From positions 1-6,830 of the forward strand of contig DAWS01000132.1 of the NCBI GenBank assembly GCA_002506025.1: DNA of 6,830 bases, in the 5' to 3' direction. Positions 1 to 6,647 of this stretch are shown in pieces. Both the position numbers and the translations under genes were made by a program. Numbering within the stretch: position 1 is the first letter of the stretch; each line of letters begins with the position of its first letter. The stretch comes from Euryarchaeota archaeon UBA111 (GTDB taxonomy: Archaea > Thermoplasmatota > Poseidoniia > Poseidoniales > Poseidoniaceae). The notes below the pieces were generated by a model, which searched no databases, was not told where the DNA came from, and saw only the letters and a program-made list of their open reading frames with translations.

Positions 1-521
1 CTTAATTCTGCATCGAGATTGGATAAGGGTTCGTCCATTAGGAGAACCTTTGGCCGTCTTACTAGGGCACGTCCTAAGGCGACTCTTTGTCGCTGCCCGC
101 CGCTCAACTCCTTGGGTTTCTTATCTAAGTGTTCAACCAAATCTAACATTTCTGCGGCCTCCTGAATGCGCTGTTTGATCTCATCTCCGCTTAATTTAGA
201 CTGTCCCTTTGCCATGCGGAGTCCAAATGAAAGGTTGTCAGCAATTGTCATGTGAGGATACAGCGCATAAGATTGGAACACCATTCCAAGTCCACGAGCG
301 CCTGGTGGCAAATGATTAACTGTGACTCCATCAATCTGTATTTCTCCATGGGTGACTTCCTCGAGGCCGGCAAGCATTCTCAATGTGGTCGATTTACCGC
401 ACCCTGAAGGGCCCAACAACACTAAGAATTCACCATCTTTAATTTCCAAATCTAAGCCATCTACTGCAACAAAGCCATCATCATATTGTTTCGATACCGC
501 ATTATACCTCACGCTAACCAT
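1..521 (-). CDS. malK: MalK/UgpC-type sugar ABC transporter ATP-binding protein (3' end outside window)
   Basis: This is the cytoplasmic ATPase that would drive the importer encoded by the two genes before it. The visible 173 residues hold most of a nucleotide-binding domain: Walker A GPSGCGKST (about 37-45), Q-loop Gln83 in MVFQSYALYPH, ABC signature LSGGQRQR (139-146), Walker B VLLMDEP (159-165) and D-loop SNLDA (167-171). The wording around the Q-loop and D-loop is very close to the MalK/UgpC/MsmX group. The H-loop histidine and the C-terminal regulatory (TOBE/OB) domain expected of that group lie beyond the window, so regulation by that domain cannot be judged. The ATG at 521 is four bases after the malG stop and five bases after a GGGGTGAT ribosome site, which fixes the start. 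No key residue is missing in the visible part. Family is certain; the exact sugar (maltodextrin, trehalose, glycerol phosphate or other) is not, so the symbol is provisional. Confidence 0.93.
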   Translation of the reverse strand, partial: MVSVRYNAVSKQYDDGFVAVDGLDLEIKDGEFLVLLGPSGCGKSTTLRMLAGLEEVTHGEIQIDGVTVNHLPPGARGLGMVFQSYALYPHMTIADNLSFGLRMAKGQSKLSGDEIKQRIQEAAEMLDLVEHLDKKPKELSGGQRQRVALGRALVRRPKVLLMDEPLSNLDAEL

Positions 522-524
522 CGT

Positions 525-532
525 ATCACCCC
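525..532 (-). promoter_or_regulatory. Shine-Dalgarno site for the ATPase gene
   Basis: On the minus strand GGGGTGAT lies three bases before the ATG at 521. Seven of its eight bases match GGAGGTGAT, the complement of the 16S rRNA 3' end. It overlaps the stop codon of the upstream permease gene, so translation of the two genes is probably coupled. Confidence 0.7.
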
Positions 533-1773
533 TTTACCCCTCCAGCCGCTAGTCCCTCGATCAGGAACTTCTGGAAGAATAGGAAAAGTAACGCCACTGG
601 TAAACTAACAAGTATGCTCGCAGCAGCAAAGTCACCCCAGGCTTGGCCGGTGGCTGAAATAAGCGAGGCTAGACCGACCGGTAGCGTATACATATCATTG
701 GAAGTGTTGAATGTCAGTGCTAAGAGGAACTCATTCCATGCCGCTAAGAAACTAAACAATGCCGTTACGGCGACTGCAGGCAGGGATAGAGGTAAGACTA
801 CCTTGCTAAATACCTGAAACTGGTTACAACCGTCCAATGTAGCAGCTTCTTCTAACTCACGTGGGACGGTATCAAAGAAACCTTTGAGCATCCAAACGCA
901 CAATGGTAAGGCAGTAACACAATACGCAAGAATCAATCCCAAATGAGAATTGAGCAAACCCAATGTTTTCATTACCAAGAAGTATGGAACTAGTATGATA
1001 ATGCCAGGGAACATCTGCACTAACAAAAATGCAAACATTGAGACATCGCGCCCAGTGAATTTGTACCTACTGAATGCGTATCCTGCAGGAATGGCAATGA
1101 CTAATCCGAGTATGCTAGTGCCAATAGATACAATCAGCGAATTTCTAAACCACAACCAAAATGACTCACCTTCGAGAATTTTTGCAAAGTGCTCATCCGT
1201 GAATGAATCGCCAATTTCGCCACCCAGTGCGTTACCTGGAGAAAGCGCAATATCGAAAATCCATATAATCGGAATCAAAGTAATCACTACGAAATGGAGT
1301 AATGTGATGTGAGAACCGGCCGTTTGATGCTGCTTTTGTAGATTGAAATTTCGCTTTAATCCATATTCAATCGCTGATGTCGATAGTTCTCTAGTCGCCC
1401 ATACTGAAACTGCACGGTTTGACAGCCAAAATAGCGATATTACGCCCGGTCCAATCATCCAAGCGTTAAGCCAGAAATTGAATAACGAGTTCGGCATTAA
1501 AAGCAGCCGATATACACCGAGAGAAATTATTGCTATGCTGATCATTAAGGCAATATTTCGCTGCTGAACTTGATTTGGCTGTGGTAACGAAGCACGGAGT
1601 GTTGCTAACGCAGCACAACCAATGAAACCAATCAACAATAGTTGGTTATCGCCTCTTAGAAAATCAAAAGTTAACAAGAGACAATTCACGATGGTAGCTA
1701 CCACTAACCAACTACGCAGGGTTACTACCTCAACTGGAGTATACCAAGCTCGTATTACCTCCTGATTAATCAT
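526..1773 (-). CDS. malG: MalG-type sugar ABC transporter permease with a four-helix N-terminal extension
   Basis: This 415-residue membrane protein is the second permease subunit of a CUT1-type importer. The canonical part covers about residues 155-415: a first helix near 156-176, an extracellular segment, and further helices near 207-232, 245-269, 275-298, 330-350 and 384-405. The cytoplasmic EAA loop that docks on the ATPase has Glu309-Ala-Ala, Gly315 and Leu-Pro at 327-328. MalG proteins are usually about 270-300 residues. Here roughly 150 extra residues precede them, with four predicted helices (about 22-39, 44-62, 73-92, 97-119) that I do not recognise as a known domain. The ATG at 1773 is chosen because it overlaps the upstream stop as ATGA and has GGAGG seven bases upstream. 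An in-frame ATG at 1854 would run 85 bases into the upstream gene and has no such support. No methionine lies between about residues 106 and 246, so a canonical-length ATG start is not available. Substrate is inferred from family only. Confidence 0.92.
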   Translation of the reverse strand: MINQEVIRAWYTPVEVVTLRSWLVVATIVNCLLLTFDFLRGDNQLLLIGFIGCAALATLRASLPQPNQVQQRNIALMISIAIISLGVYRLLLMPNSLFNFWLNAWMIGPGVISLFWLSNRAVSVWATRELSTSAIEYGLKRNFNLQKQHQTAGSHITLLHFVVITLIPIIWIFDIALSPGNALGGEIGDSFTDEHFAKILEGESFWLWFRNSLIVSIGTSILGLVIAIPAGYAFSRYKFTGRDVSMFAFLLVQMFPGIIILVPYFLVMKTLGLLNSHLGLILAYCVTALPLCVWMLKGFFDTVPRELEEAATLDGCNQFQVFSKVVLPLSLPAVAVTALFSFLAAWNEFLLALTFNTSNDMYTLPVGLASLISATGQAWGDFAAASILVSLPVALLFLFFQKFLIEGLAAGGVKG

Positions 1774-4394
1774 GCAGCTGCCTCCGTCGCATTTGTTTGC
1801 TTCATATATGTCCAAGAGAATGCAAGTAGCATCAGGAAAATTATGACTGACCATGCTGCTGCGACACCATAAGCACCATCACGGAAAGCAACATCGTAGA
1901 CATATGTGATCAATATATCGGTCTGGCCGGGTTCACCAAAATACAGATCCGGGCCGCCATCAGTCATCAGGTAAATCACATTAAACATGTTAAATGTCCA
2001 TATGAAACCAAGCAATGACAATGGCACTAAAGCACTCCTCAAGTTAGGGAATGTCAAATGTCTGAAAGCGTCCCAACCAGTAACACCGTCAATTTTTGCG
2101 GCTTCATACATGTCACTTGGTAATGCTTGGAGAGCGCCACTAATCGACATCATCATGAACGGAATACCTAACCATATATTGACCAAAATTACAATGATTT
2201 GCGCACCGGTAGGGTCAGATAGGAAATTTATGTCCGTGCCCAATAAATCATTGATCAATCCATCAGGTTGGAACATCCCTTTCCAAACGAGTACCGATAT
2301 GTAAGATGGAACCGCCCAAGGCAATAGCAAAATTGTCCGATAGGCGGTTTTCCCTCTAATATCAGCGCGTTGTAAGACCAGTGCCAGGAATAGCCCAATA
2401 CCAATATGAGCAGTAACATTGACTACCGTCCAAACTAATGTGAAAATGGTTACGCGCAAGAAGCCTGAAGCCGTCAACACCTCCCAAAAGTTAGCCAGAC
2501 CGATGAAAACCTGCTCGCCTAGACGTGTCTGGTCTGCATCGGTAAAAGATAACCAGAACCCATACATTACGGGGTAAAAAGTCAATATTGCCAGGGCTAG
2601 CATTGCTGGAGCGATATAGAAATGAGCAAGACGAGAGTTGGTTCTGCCAAGTTGTCCGTCGCGATAGCGAGCATAGGAAAGTAAGGCAATCAGTGAAAGG
2701 ATAATCGCACCGATGGCAAACATGACTGGTGAGGTATCACCAGAATCAGGTCGCTCATCACCAACCCCGGTCAATGCTTCAATCGATAACAACAATCCTG
2801 ATGCCGAGTAGACCTCGATAGAGTGCAACTGGTTTGGAACCATCCCAGTAAGCGTGCATTCAATATTTTCAGCCCCGCTTGGAAGTAACCTTGTTTGGCC
2901 CATCTGATTCATTTCGATTCCGTCAGCAGTACAATTATCATACCCTGCTGAAAGCATGCCTTGGCCAGTATCGGGAATGATTTCTGTATGCAATTCACCG
3001 TCGAGGAAAATTGAATAATTAGTCTCTGACTCGGCAGTGAAATTTACTTGAATTGTTCGATATCCAGTGTTTGGGGCTATTGCCTGAGCACGCTGAAGAT
3101 TATCGATTAACGATAGTAACTCTTCGTTAGCATCGGATAATGCTGCGTCTGTCGAAGCTATTCCGGTATATGCCTGCTCAAAAGCCGTAGATAGTGGTCC
3201 ATATACCAAGGACATGGCGCGCGTTGTCGGTGCTGGTGTTGCGACCTTAGTTTGTTCAAGGAAGCCAGCAATCACCTCATCGTCGAGAATCTCCTCATCG
3301 GTTTCGAGTGCAGTATGAGTCGGCATTGTATAGGTCTCGAGAGCAAATTCTTTCTGCACCGATGCTGAAGAAAGCCACAGGGCTAGTTCTGTAGATGCCA
3401 CTTTGTGGGAGCTCTGTTTGCTGACTGTCCAGCCCTTGTAAGTAACCAAAGGCGACATACGTTCCCCTGTTTCTGTAACTGTTGGAAGTAGGGTTTGACC
3501 AATGCTTAAGCGACTATCTTCATAGGTTGCCCAATTCCATGGACCGTCAATTATCATCGCAGCTTTAGAAGTAATGAACTGATTTTTCATACCCTCAATT
3601 TGAGTCCCGGTTGCTACAACTTCATGCTCCAATTCTAGATCCAGCATCCACCGCATCGATTCACTGGAACCGTTAGAGTCCAAAGTTGGGTTGCCAGATT
3701 CATCGAATAATGCACCACCAAATCCTTCTTGAATTGGGAACCACCAATACGCGGTTTTGATTGGTAAGGCTAAGCCTTGAACATCCTGTCTAGTTAATTG
3801 CTCAGCAGCAGATAGCAGATCCTGTTCCGTCCAAGTGCTATCTGGGTAATCTAGACCTTCTGCGTCAAATAATGCTTTGTTGAAAATTAATGAGAGACAA
3901 TCTTGTGATGCTGGAATACCATACAATTCTTGCCCATATCGCATTGCATCAAGCGCTCTTGTTTCGAATAGTGAGCGGTCTTGAGGAGTTAGGTGTGGGC
4001 GTAGGTCTTCAAGCAACGGAAAGCCATCTACTCTTACCTCGCCAATTGCGCCTAATTGATCACTCGATAAACGCATTAAATCAGGTGCCTCGCCACCTTG
4101 GGCGGCCGTCATGAATAATTGGTCTGCGTTAGCAAAAGGTACCATAGTGATTTCAACAGTAATATTCGGGTTTACTGCCTCGAAGTCTCTTACTGCGTTG
4201 GTGAAAACCTGTTCTTCTTTACTTTCCGCAGCAAAAGTGTGCCACACCTCTATGGTTATCGGCCCGTCTGCCAAAGTTGAGGATTCGGTATCACCGCCGC
4301 CAAAATCAAGGCAACCTGGGGTTAGAAATGCCAAGATGAAAATTACCGTGAGTATCCCCCGATTAGACAATGCCTTGGAGGGGACTTGGGGCAT
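1770..4394 (-). CDS. MalE-MalF fusion: secreted sugar-binding domain joined to ABC permease
   Basis: This single 874-residue protein combines two importer subunits. Residues 1-27 form a signal: basic n-region, hydrophobic stretch, then TPGC with Cys28, a plausible but imperfect lipobox, so it may be a lipid-anchored or an uncleaved N-terminus. Residues about 46-438 are a family 1 extracellular solute-binding protein of the MalE type (IEVWHTF, GQELYGIPAS, NKALFD, and GPWNW at 284-288, resembling GPWAW of E. coli MalE). About 443-543 is a beta-rich interdomain segment with Cys488 and Cys513. A helix at about 557-575 is followed by a basic loop, then a MalF-type permease with about six helices from residue 593. 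Its EAA loop is at 764-783 (EAAKIDG, ending in FP). The extra helix plus basic loop places the binding domain outside and the permease N-terminus inside. Start: the ATG at 4394 is preferred over 4415 because the TATA-like box lies about 25 bases upstream, implying a leaderless mRNA. Sugar specificity is inferred. Confidence 0.93.
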   Translation of the reverse strand: MPQVPSKALSNRGILTVIFILAFLTPGCLDFGGGDTESSTLADGPITIEVWHTFAAESKEEQVFTNAVRDFEAVNPNITVEITMVPFANADQLFMTAAQGGEAPDLMRLSSDQLGAIGEVRVDGFPLLEDLRPHLTPQDRSLFETRALDAMRYGQELYGIPASQDCLSLIFNKALFDAEGLDYPDSTWTEQDLLSAAEQLTRQDVQGLALPIKTAYWWFPIQEGFGGALFDESGNPTLDSNGSSESMRWMLDLELEHEVVATGTQIEGMKNQFITSKAAMIIDGPWNWATYEDSRLSIGQTLLPTVTETGERMSPLVTYKGWTVSKQSSHKVASTELALWLSSASVQKEFALETYTMPTHTALETDEEILDDEVIAGFLEQTKVATPAPTTRAMSLVYGPLSTAFEQAYTGIASTDAALSDANEELLSLIDNLQRAQAIAPNTGYRTIQVNFTAESETNYSIFLDGELHTEIIPDTGQGMLSAGYDNCTADGIEMNQMGQTRLLPSGAENIECTLTGMVPNQLHSIEVYSASGLLLSIEALTGVGDERPDSGDTSPVMFAIGAIILSLIALLSYARYRDGQLGRTNSRLAHFYIAPAMLALAILTFYPVMYGFWLSFTDADQTRLGEQVFIGLANFWEVLTASGFLRVTIFTLVWTVVNVTAHIGIGLFLALVLQRADIRGKTAYRTILLLPWAVPSYISVLVWKGMFQPDGLINDLLGTDINFLSDPTGAQIIVILVNIWLGIPFMMMSISGALQALPSDMYEAAKIDGVTGWDAFRHLTFPNLRSALVPLSLLGFIWTFNMFNVIYLMTDGGPDLYFGEPGQTDILITYVYDVAFRDGAYGVAAAWSVIIFLMLLAFSWTYMKQTNATEAAA
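1781..1785 (-). promoter_or_regulatory. Shine-Dalgarno site deciding the malG start
   Basis: GGAGG on the minus strand ends seven bases before the ATG at 1773, inside the last codons of the fusion gene. With the ATGA stop/start overlap at 1770-1773 it indicates translational coupling and selects this start over the upstream in-frame ATG at 1854. Confidence 0.75.
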
Positions 4395-4414
4395 AGTTGA
4401 GCCTCTAAACCGCA

Positions 4415-4423
4415 TAAATAAAA
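4415..4423 (-). promoter_or_regulatory. Archaeal-type TATA box of the transporter operon
   Basis: TTTTATTTA on the minus strand is centred about 25 bases upstream of the ATG at 4394, the usual archaeal spacing from TATA box to transcription start. CCAAAT a few bases further upstream could be part of a BRE. No Shine-Dalgarno site precedes 4394, so the operon mRNA is probably leaderless. The box begins only about 14 bases past the stop of the upstream methyltransferase gene, and its T-rich run could also aid termination of that transcript. The alternative ATG at 4415 would lie at the edge of the box, which argues against it. Confidence 0.55.
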
Positions 4424-4436
4424 GAGATTTGGCATA

Positions 4437-5138
4437 TTACTCCAATTTCTGCCTGAGTGCTTCGACTGCTAACACACTGACTGCGACCTGTAGGTTGTAA
4501 GAAGGAACAAATCCATCCATTGGTAGTTTTACCACGAAATCCGCTGCCTCCAAGGTCTCTTGGCTTACTCCATCTCGCTCTGCGCCAACAACGAGTAATG
4601 TGTCGTTCTTCAGGTCCACATCCCATGGGCCTCTATCGCCGATATCTTCTGCCGCAACAATGGTTAAACCATGGGTTTTAGCTTTCTCAATTATCTCTTC
4701 GGTGGTAGAATAAATCACTGGAATGAACCGGTCTGCACGCATGCTTGCCCGTCTGATTGTTCGCCGCTCTTCATGGGTCTTAGCGACATTTAGTACGACC
4801 CCATCTGCACCACTCACCTCGGCAGTTCGAATGGCAAAACCTAGATTGGTCGAATATGTAACTCCATCAAAAAACCAAATTGTTCCGCCTCGGGCCATTA
4901 ATTCATCAATCGAATCGGTTTGAAAACGCCCTACTAATGCTAGGGCATCGACATTACCAGCTGCAGACATGCGCCACAAATCATTGGTTGAGCCCTCTTC
5001 CAAAGGAATGTCATTTTGTTTACATAGTTCCCTAATCGATGATGTATCCTTATCGCGGTCGACAAGTACTCTGTCGATTGGTTGGCCCTTCATTAGCGCT
5101 TGATAAACTGCATCTGCACCCGTTATCTGCCCGGCCAT
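4437..5138 (-). CDS. TrmH/SpoU-family RNA 2'-O-ribose methyltransferase
   Basis: This 233-residue protein should transfer a methyl group from S-adenosylmethionine to a ribose 2'-OH in rRNA or tRNA. Residues about 5-70 resemble the small substrate-binding domain found in RlmB-like members (GADAVYQAL, IDRVLV). Residues 85-233 are the SPOUT catalytic domain. Motif 1 is NLGFAIRTA with Asn98 and the presumed catalytic Arg104. Motif 2 is VVGAERDGVS with Gly185, Glu187 and Gly190. Motif 3 is LPMDGFVPSYN with Pro206, Gly209, Ser213 and Asn215, followed by the C-terminal helix of the knot. All three motifs are present, so it should be active. The target nucleotide cannot be read from the sequence. The start gives the expected N-terminal domain directly and has no Shine-Dalgarno site. 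It is divergent from the rhodanese gene and its stop lies 42 bases before the transporter start. I see no functional link to the transporter. Confidence 0.92.
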   Translation of the reverse strand: MAGQITGADAVYQALMKGQPIDRVLVDRDKDTSSIRELCKQNDIPLEEGSTNDLWRMSAAGNVDALALVGRFQTDSIDELMARGGTIWFFDGVTYSTNLGFAIRTAEVSGADGVVLNVAKTHEERRTIRRASMRADRFIPVIYSTTEEIIEKAKTHGLTIVAAEDIGDRGPWDVDLKNDTLLVVGAERDGVSQETLEAADFVVKLPMDGFVPSYNLQVAVSVLAVEALRQKLE

Positions 5139-5188
5139 GGTCGGATGTAGAGCATTACCCTCATGAGCCTGTCCACACTAGCATGTCC
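5139..5188. promoter_or_regulatory. Short divergent promoter region
   Basis: Only 50 bases separate the methyltransferase ATG (minus, 5138) from the rhodanese ATG (plus, 5189). Neither has a Shine-Dalgarno site, so both may be leaderless, and any promoters must overlap. No convincing TATA box is visible on either strand; GTAATG (minus) and ATGTAGA (plus) are weak candidates. The perfect 8-bp palindrome CTCATGAG at 5160-5167 lies exactly midway between the two ATGs, where both TATA boxes would be expected. Confidence 0.3.
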
Positions 5189-5560
5189 ATGGCGAAACAG
5201 CATAGTCCTCGTTTCCTAGCCATGGTAGAAGCCGCGCGCAGTGAGATTGGCGAGTGTAGTGCAGAAGAGTTACCTGAGCTAATTGAGGCTGGCGCAGTGG
5301 TAATCGATGTTCGAGAAAATCACGAATTTGAGGCTGGTCATTTAACTGATGCCATCCATATCGGCAAAGGCGTTATTGAGCGCGATATCGAGAAATCAGG
5401 GTTTGAAGATTCACAGAAAATAATTCTCTATTGCGGCGGCGGCTTTAGAAGTGCAATTGCAGCAAAATCTCTGCAAGATATGGGTTACACTGATGTCATG
5501 TCATTGTGGGGCGGTTGGCGAGGCATCTTAGCTGCTGGACTAAAGACATCTACGGACTAG
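5189..5560 (+). CDS. Single-domain rhodanese-like sulfurtransferase
   Basis: This 123-residue protein is one rhodanese domain, a fold that carries sulfur as a cysteine persulfide. Visible landmarks are VIDVRENHEFEAGHL (38-52, with the conserved Asp40 and Arg42), the active-site loop starting at Cys82 (CGGGFRS) and LWGGWRG near the end. The catalytic cysteine and a six-residue loop are intact, which fits sulfane-sulfur rather than phosphatase-type members. About 25 residues precede the domain and look helical. There is no signal peptide or membrane segment, so it is cytoplasmic. The ATG at 5189 is chosen; 5183 (two residues longer) is equally possible and 5222 would still keep the domain. The open frame extends back to 5039, but that would overlap the methyltransferase gene by 100 bases with no rhodanese-like sequence. 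It lies 55 bases before hemH in the same direction, so co-transcription is possible. Its physiological acceptor is unknown. Confidence 0.88.
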   Translation: MAKQHSPRFLAMVEAARSEIGECSAEELPELIEAGAVVIDVRENHEFEAGHLTDAIHIGKGVIERDIEKSGFEDSQKIILYCGGGFRSAIAAKSLQDMGYTDVMSLWGGWRGILAAGLKTSTD

Positions 5561-5580
5561 AGAGACGAGCGGCCGAAGAC

Positions 5581-5594
5581 AAATCATTAAGAAA
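5581..5594 (+). promoter_or_regulatory. Possible weak TATA element for hemH
   Basis: The AT-rich stretch AAATCATTAAGAAA is centred about 28 bases before the hemH ATG at 5616, roughly where an archaeal TATA box of a leaderless gene would lie. No Shine-Dalgarno site precedes that ATG. The match to a TATA box is poor, and read-through from the rhodanese gene is an equally good explanation. Confidence 0.25.
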
Positions 5595-5615
5595 GCCAGT
5601 TCAGACAAATTACCA

Positions 5616-6647
5616 ATGGCAAAGAAAGGTGTTTTGCTAATCAACGTTGGTACACCTGATGAACCAACAGTAAAATCTGTGCGTAACTATCTACGCGAGT
5701 TTCTCCTAGACCCCGATGTTATCGACGCACCTTACATAATTAGACAGTTGCTGGTTAGGGGAATTATTCTCAGAGTCAGGCCGAAAAAAATCGCTCCTCT
5801 ATACCGAAAGATATGGATGGATGAGGGCTCACCGCTTAGAGTATATTCCGACCGAATCACCAAGTCGCTCAATGAAATGGTTGAAGATGTCGAATTCGAC
5901 TTCGCTATGCGCTATGGCAATCCATCTATTGAATCTGGTTTGATGAGTTTGCGGGACAAGGGTGTCGATGAGCTACTATTGCTACCAATGTTTCCACACT
6001 ATGCCCAAGCAACTACAGAATCTGCCCTAAAACATACTTACAAACAACTGAAATCGATTAATTGGAGTCCGAAGATAATCGAGATGGGGCATTTTGATAC
6101 CGATGAAGAATATGTAATCCCACTGACAAACTCAATACAATCCCAACTGGACAATGATGCTCACTTACTATTCTCTTATCACGGGTTACCCGTATCTCAC
6201 GTCAAGCGAGTCGATAAGAGCAAAAACCATTGTCAGAAAGTCAGCGACTGTTGCTCAATTAAGTCTGAAGCAAATTCACTATGTTACGGTCATCACTGCA
6301 TGAATACTACTCAAACAGTAGTTGGCTTATTGGGTCTTAACGAAGACCAGTGGTCGATTAGTTTCCAAAGTAGGATCGGTCCAGTAAAGTGGTTAGAACC
6401 CTCAACTATGGATAAAGTCGAAGAATTAGTCAAGCGAGGTGTCAAGAAACTTGCTATCGTTGCTCCAGCCTTCCTTGCTGATGGACTAGAGACGCTAGAA
6501 GAATTAGACATCGGTATTAGAGAACACTTCCTCGAATTAGGCGGTGAGGAATTAATTGTTATTAAGTGCCTAAATGATAATCAAGACTGGGTTGAAGGGC
6601 TTAGTAAGCTTATTACGAAAAAATTCAGCAACCCTGTTGCCGCCTAG
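5616..6647 (+). CDS. hemH: Ferrochelatase with cysteine-rich [2Fe-2S]-type segment
   Basis: Ferrochelatase inserts Fe(II) into protoporphyrin IX, the last step of protoporphyrin-dependent heme synthesis. The 343 residues match the usual bacterial length. Landmarks are LLINVGTP near the N-terminus, EGSPLRVYS (70-78), LPMFPHYAQATTES (123-136), the catalytic-site FSYHGLP with His189, the FQSRIGPVKWLEPST block (250-264), and DGLETLEE (289-296) with catalytic Glu292. Between the histidine motif and the C-terminal block lies a cysteine cluster, Cys206, Cys212, Cys213, Cys223 and Cys228. This spacing resembles the subclass in some bacteria (myxobacteria and relatives) where internal cysteines bind a [2Fe-2S] cluster; a cluster here is inferred. 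There is no membrane helix. It is downstream of the rhodanese gene and convergent with a protoporphyrinogen oxidase-like gene, which fits its role. Cobalt or nickel chelatase activity is a less likely alternative. Confidence 0.95.
   Translation: MAKKGVLLINVGTPDEPTVKSVRNYLREFLLDPDVIDAPYIIRQLLVRGIILRVRPKKIAPLYRKIWMDEGSPLRVYSDRITKSLNEMVEDVEFDFAMRYGNPSIESGLMSLRDKGVDELLLLPMFPHYAQATTESALKHTYKQLKSINWSPKIIEMGHFDTDEEYVIPLTNSIQSQLDNDAHLLFSYHGLPVSHVKRVDKSKNHCQKVSDCCSIKSEANSLCYGHHCMNTTQTVVGLLGLNEDQWSISFQSRIGPVKWLEPSTMDKVEELVKRGVKKLAIVAPAFLADGLETLEELDIGIREHFLELGGEELIVIKCLNDNQDWVEGLSKLITKKFSNPVAA

Noticed and set aside
1774..1854. Longer malG start at 1854
   Set aside because: It lies inside the fusion gene in another frame, with no ribosome site. 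The ATGA overlap and GGAGG support 1773.
4395..4415. Longer fusion start at 4415
   Set aside because: This ATG abuts the TATA-like box, so it would be upstream of the expected transcript start. It remains possible if transcription starts elsewhere.
4424..4440. Dedicated terminator for the methyltransferase gene
   Set aside because: There is no hairpin, and the only T-rich run coincides with the TATA box of the next operon, so a separate terminator cannot be supported.
4111..4500. 129-codon open frame on the plus strand, and similar plus-strand frames within 322-2304 and 3890-4114
   Set aside because: All are antisense to well-supported transporter or methyltransferase genes and their translations resemble no protein family.
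4405..4626. 73-codon minus-strand frame over the end of the methyltransferase gene
   Set aside because: It is an alternative frame of the region encoding the third SpoU motif, with low-complexity, non-protein-like translation.
5039..5188. Upstream extension of the rhodanese frame to an ATG at 5039
   Set aside because: It would overlap the methyltransferase coding region by 100 bases on the opposite strand, and its extra residues have no rhodanese character. Starts at 5183 or 5189 give a normal domain.
6311..6511. 66-codon minus-strand frame within hemH
   Set aside because: It is antisense to conserved ferrochelatase blocks and shows no family features.
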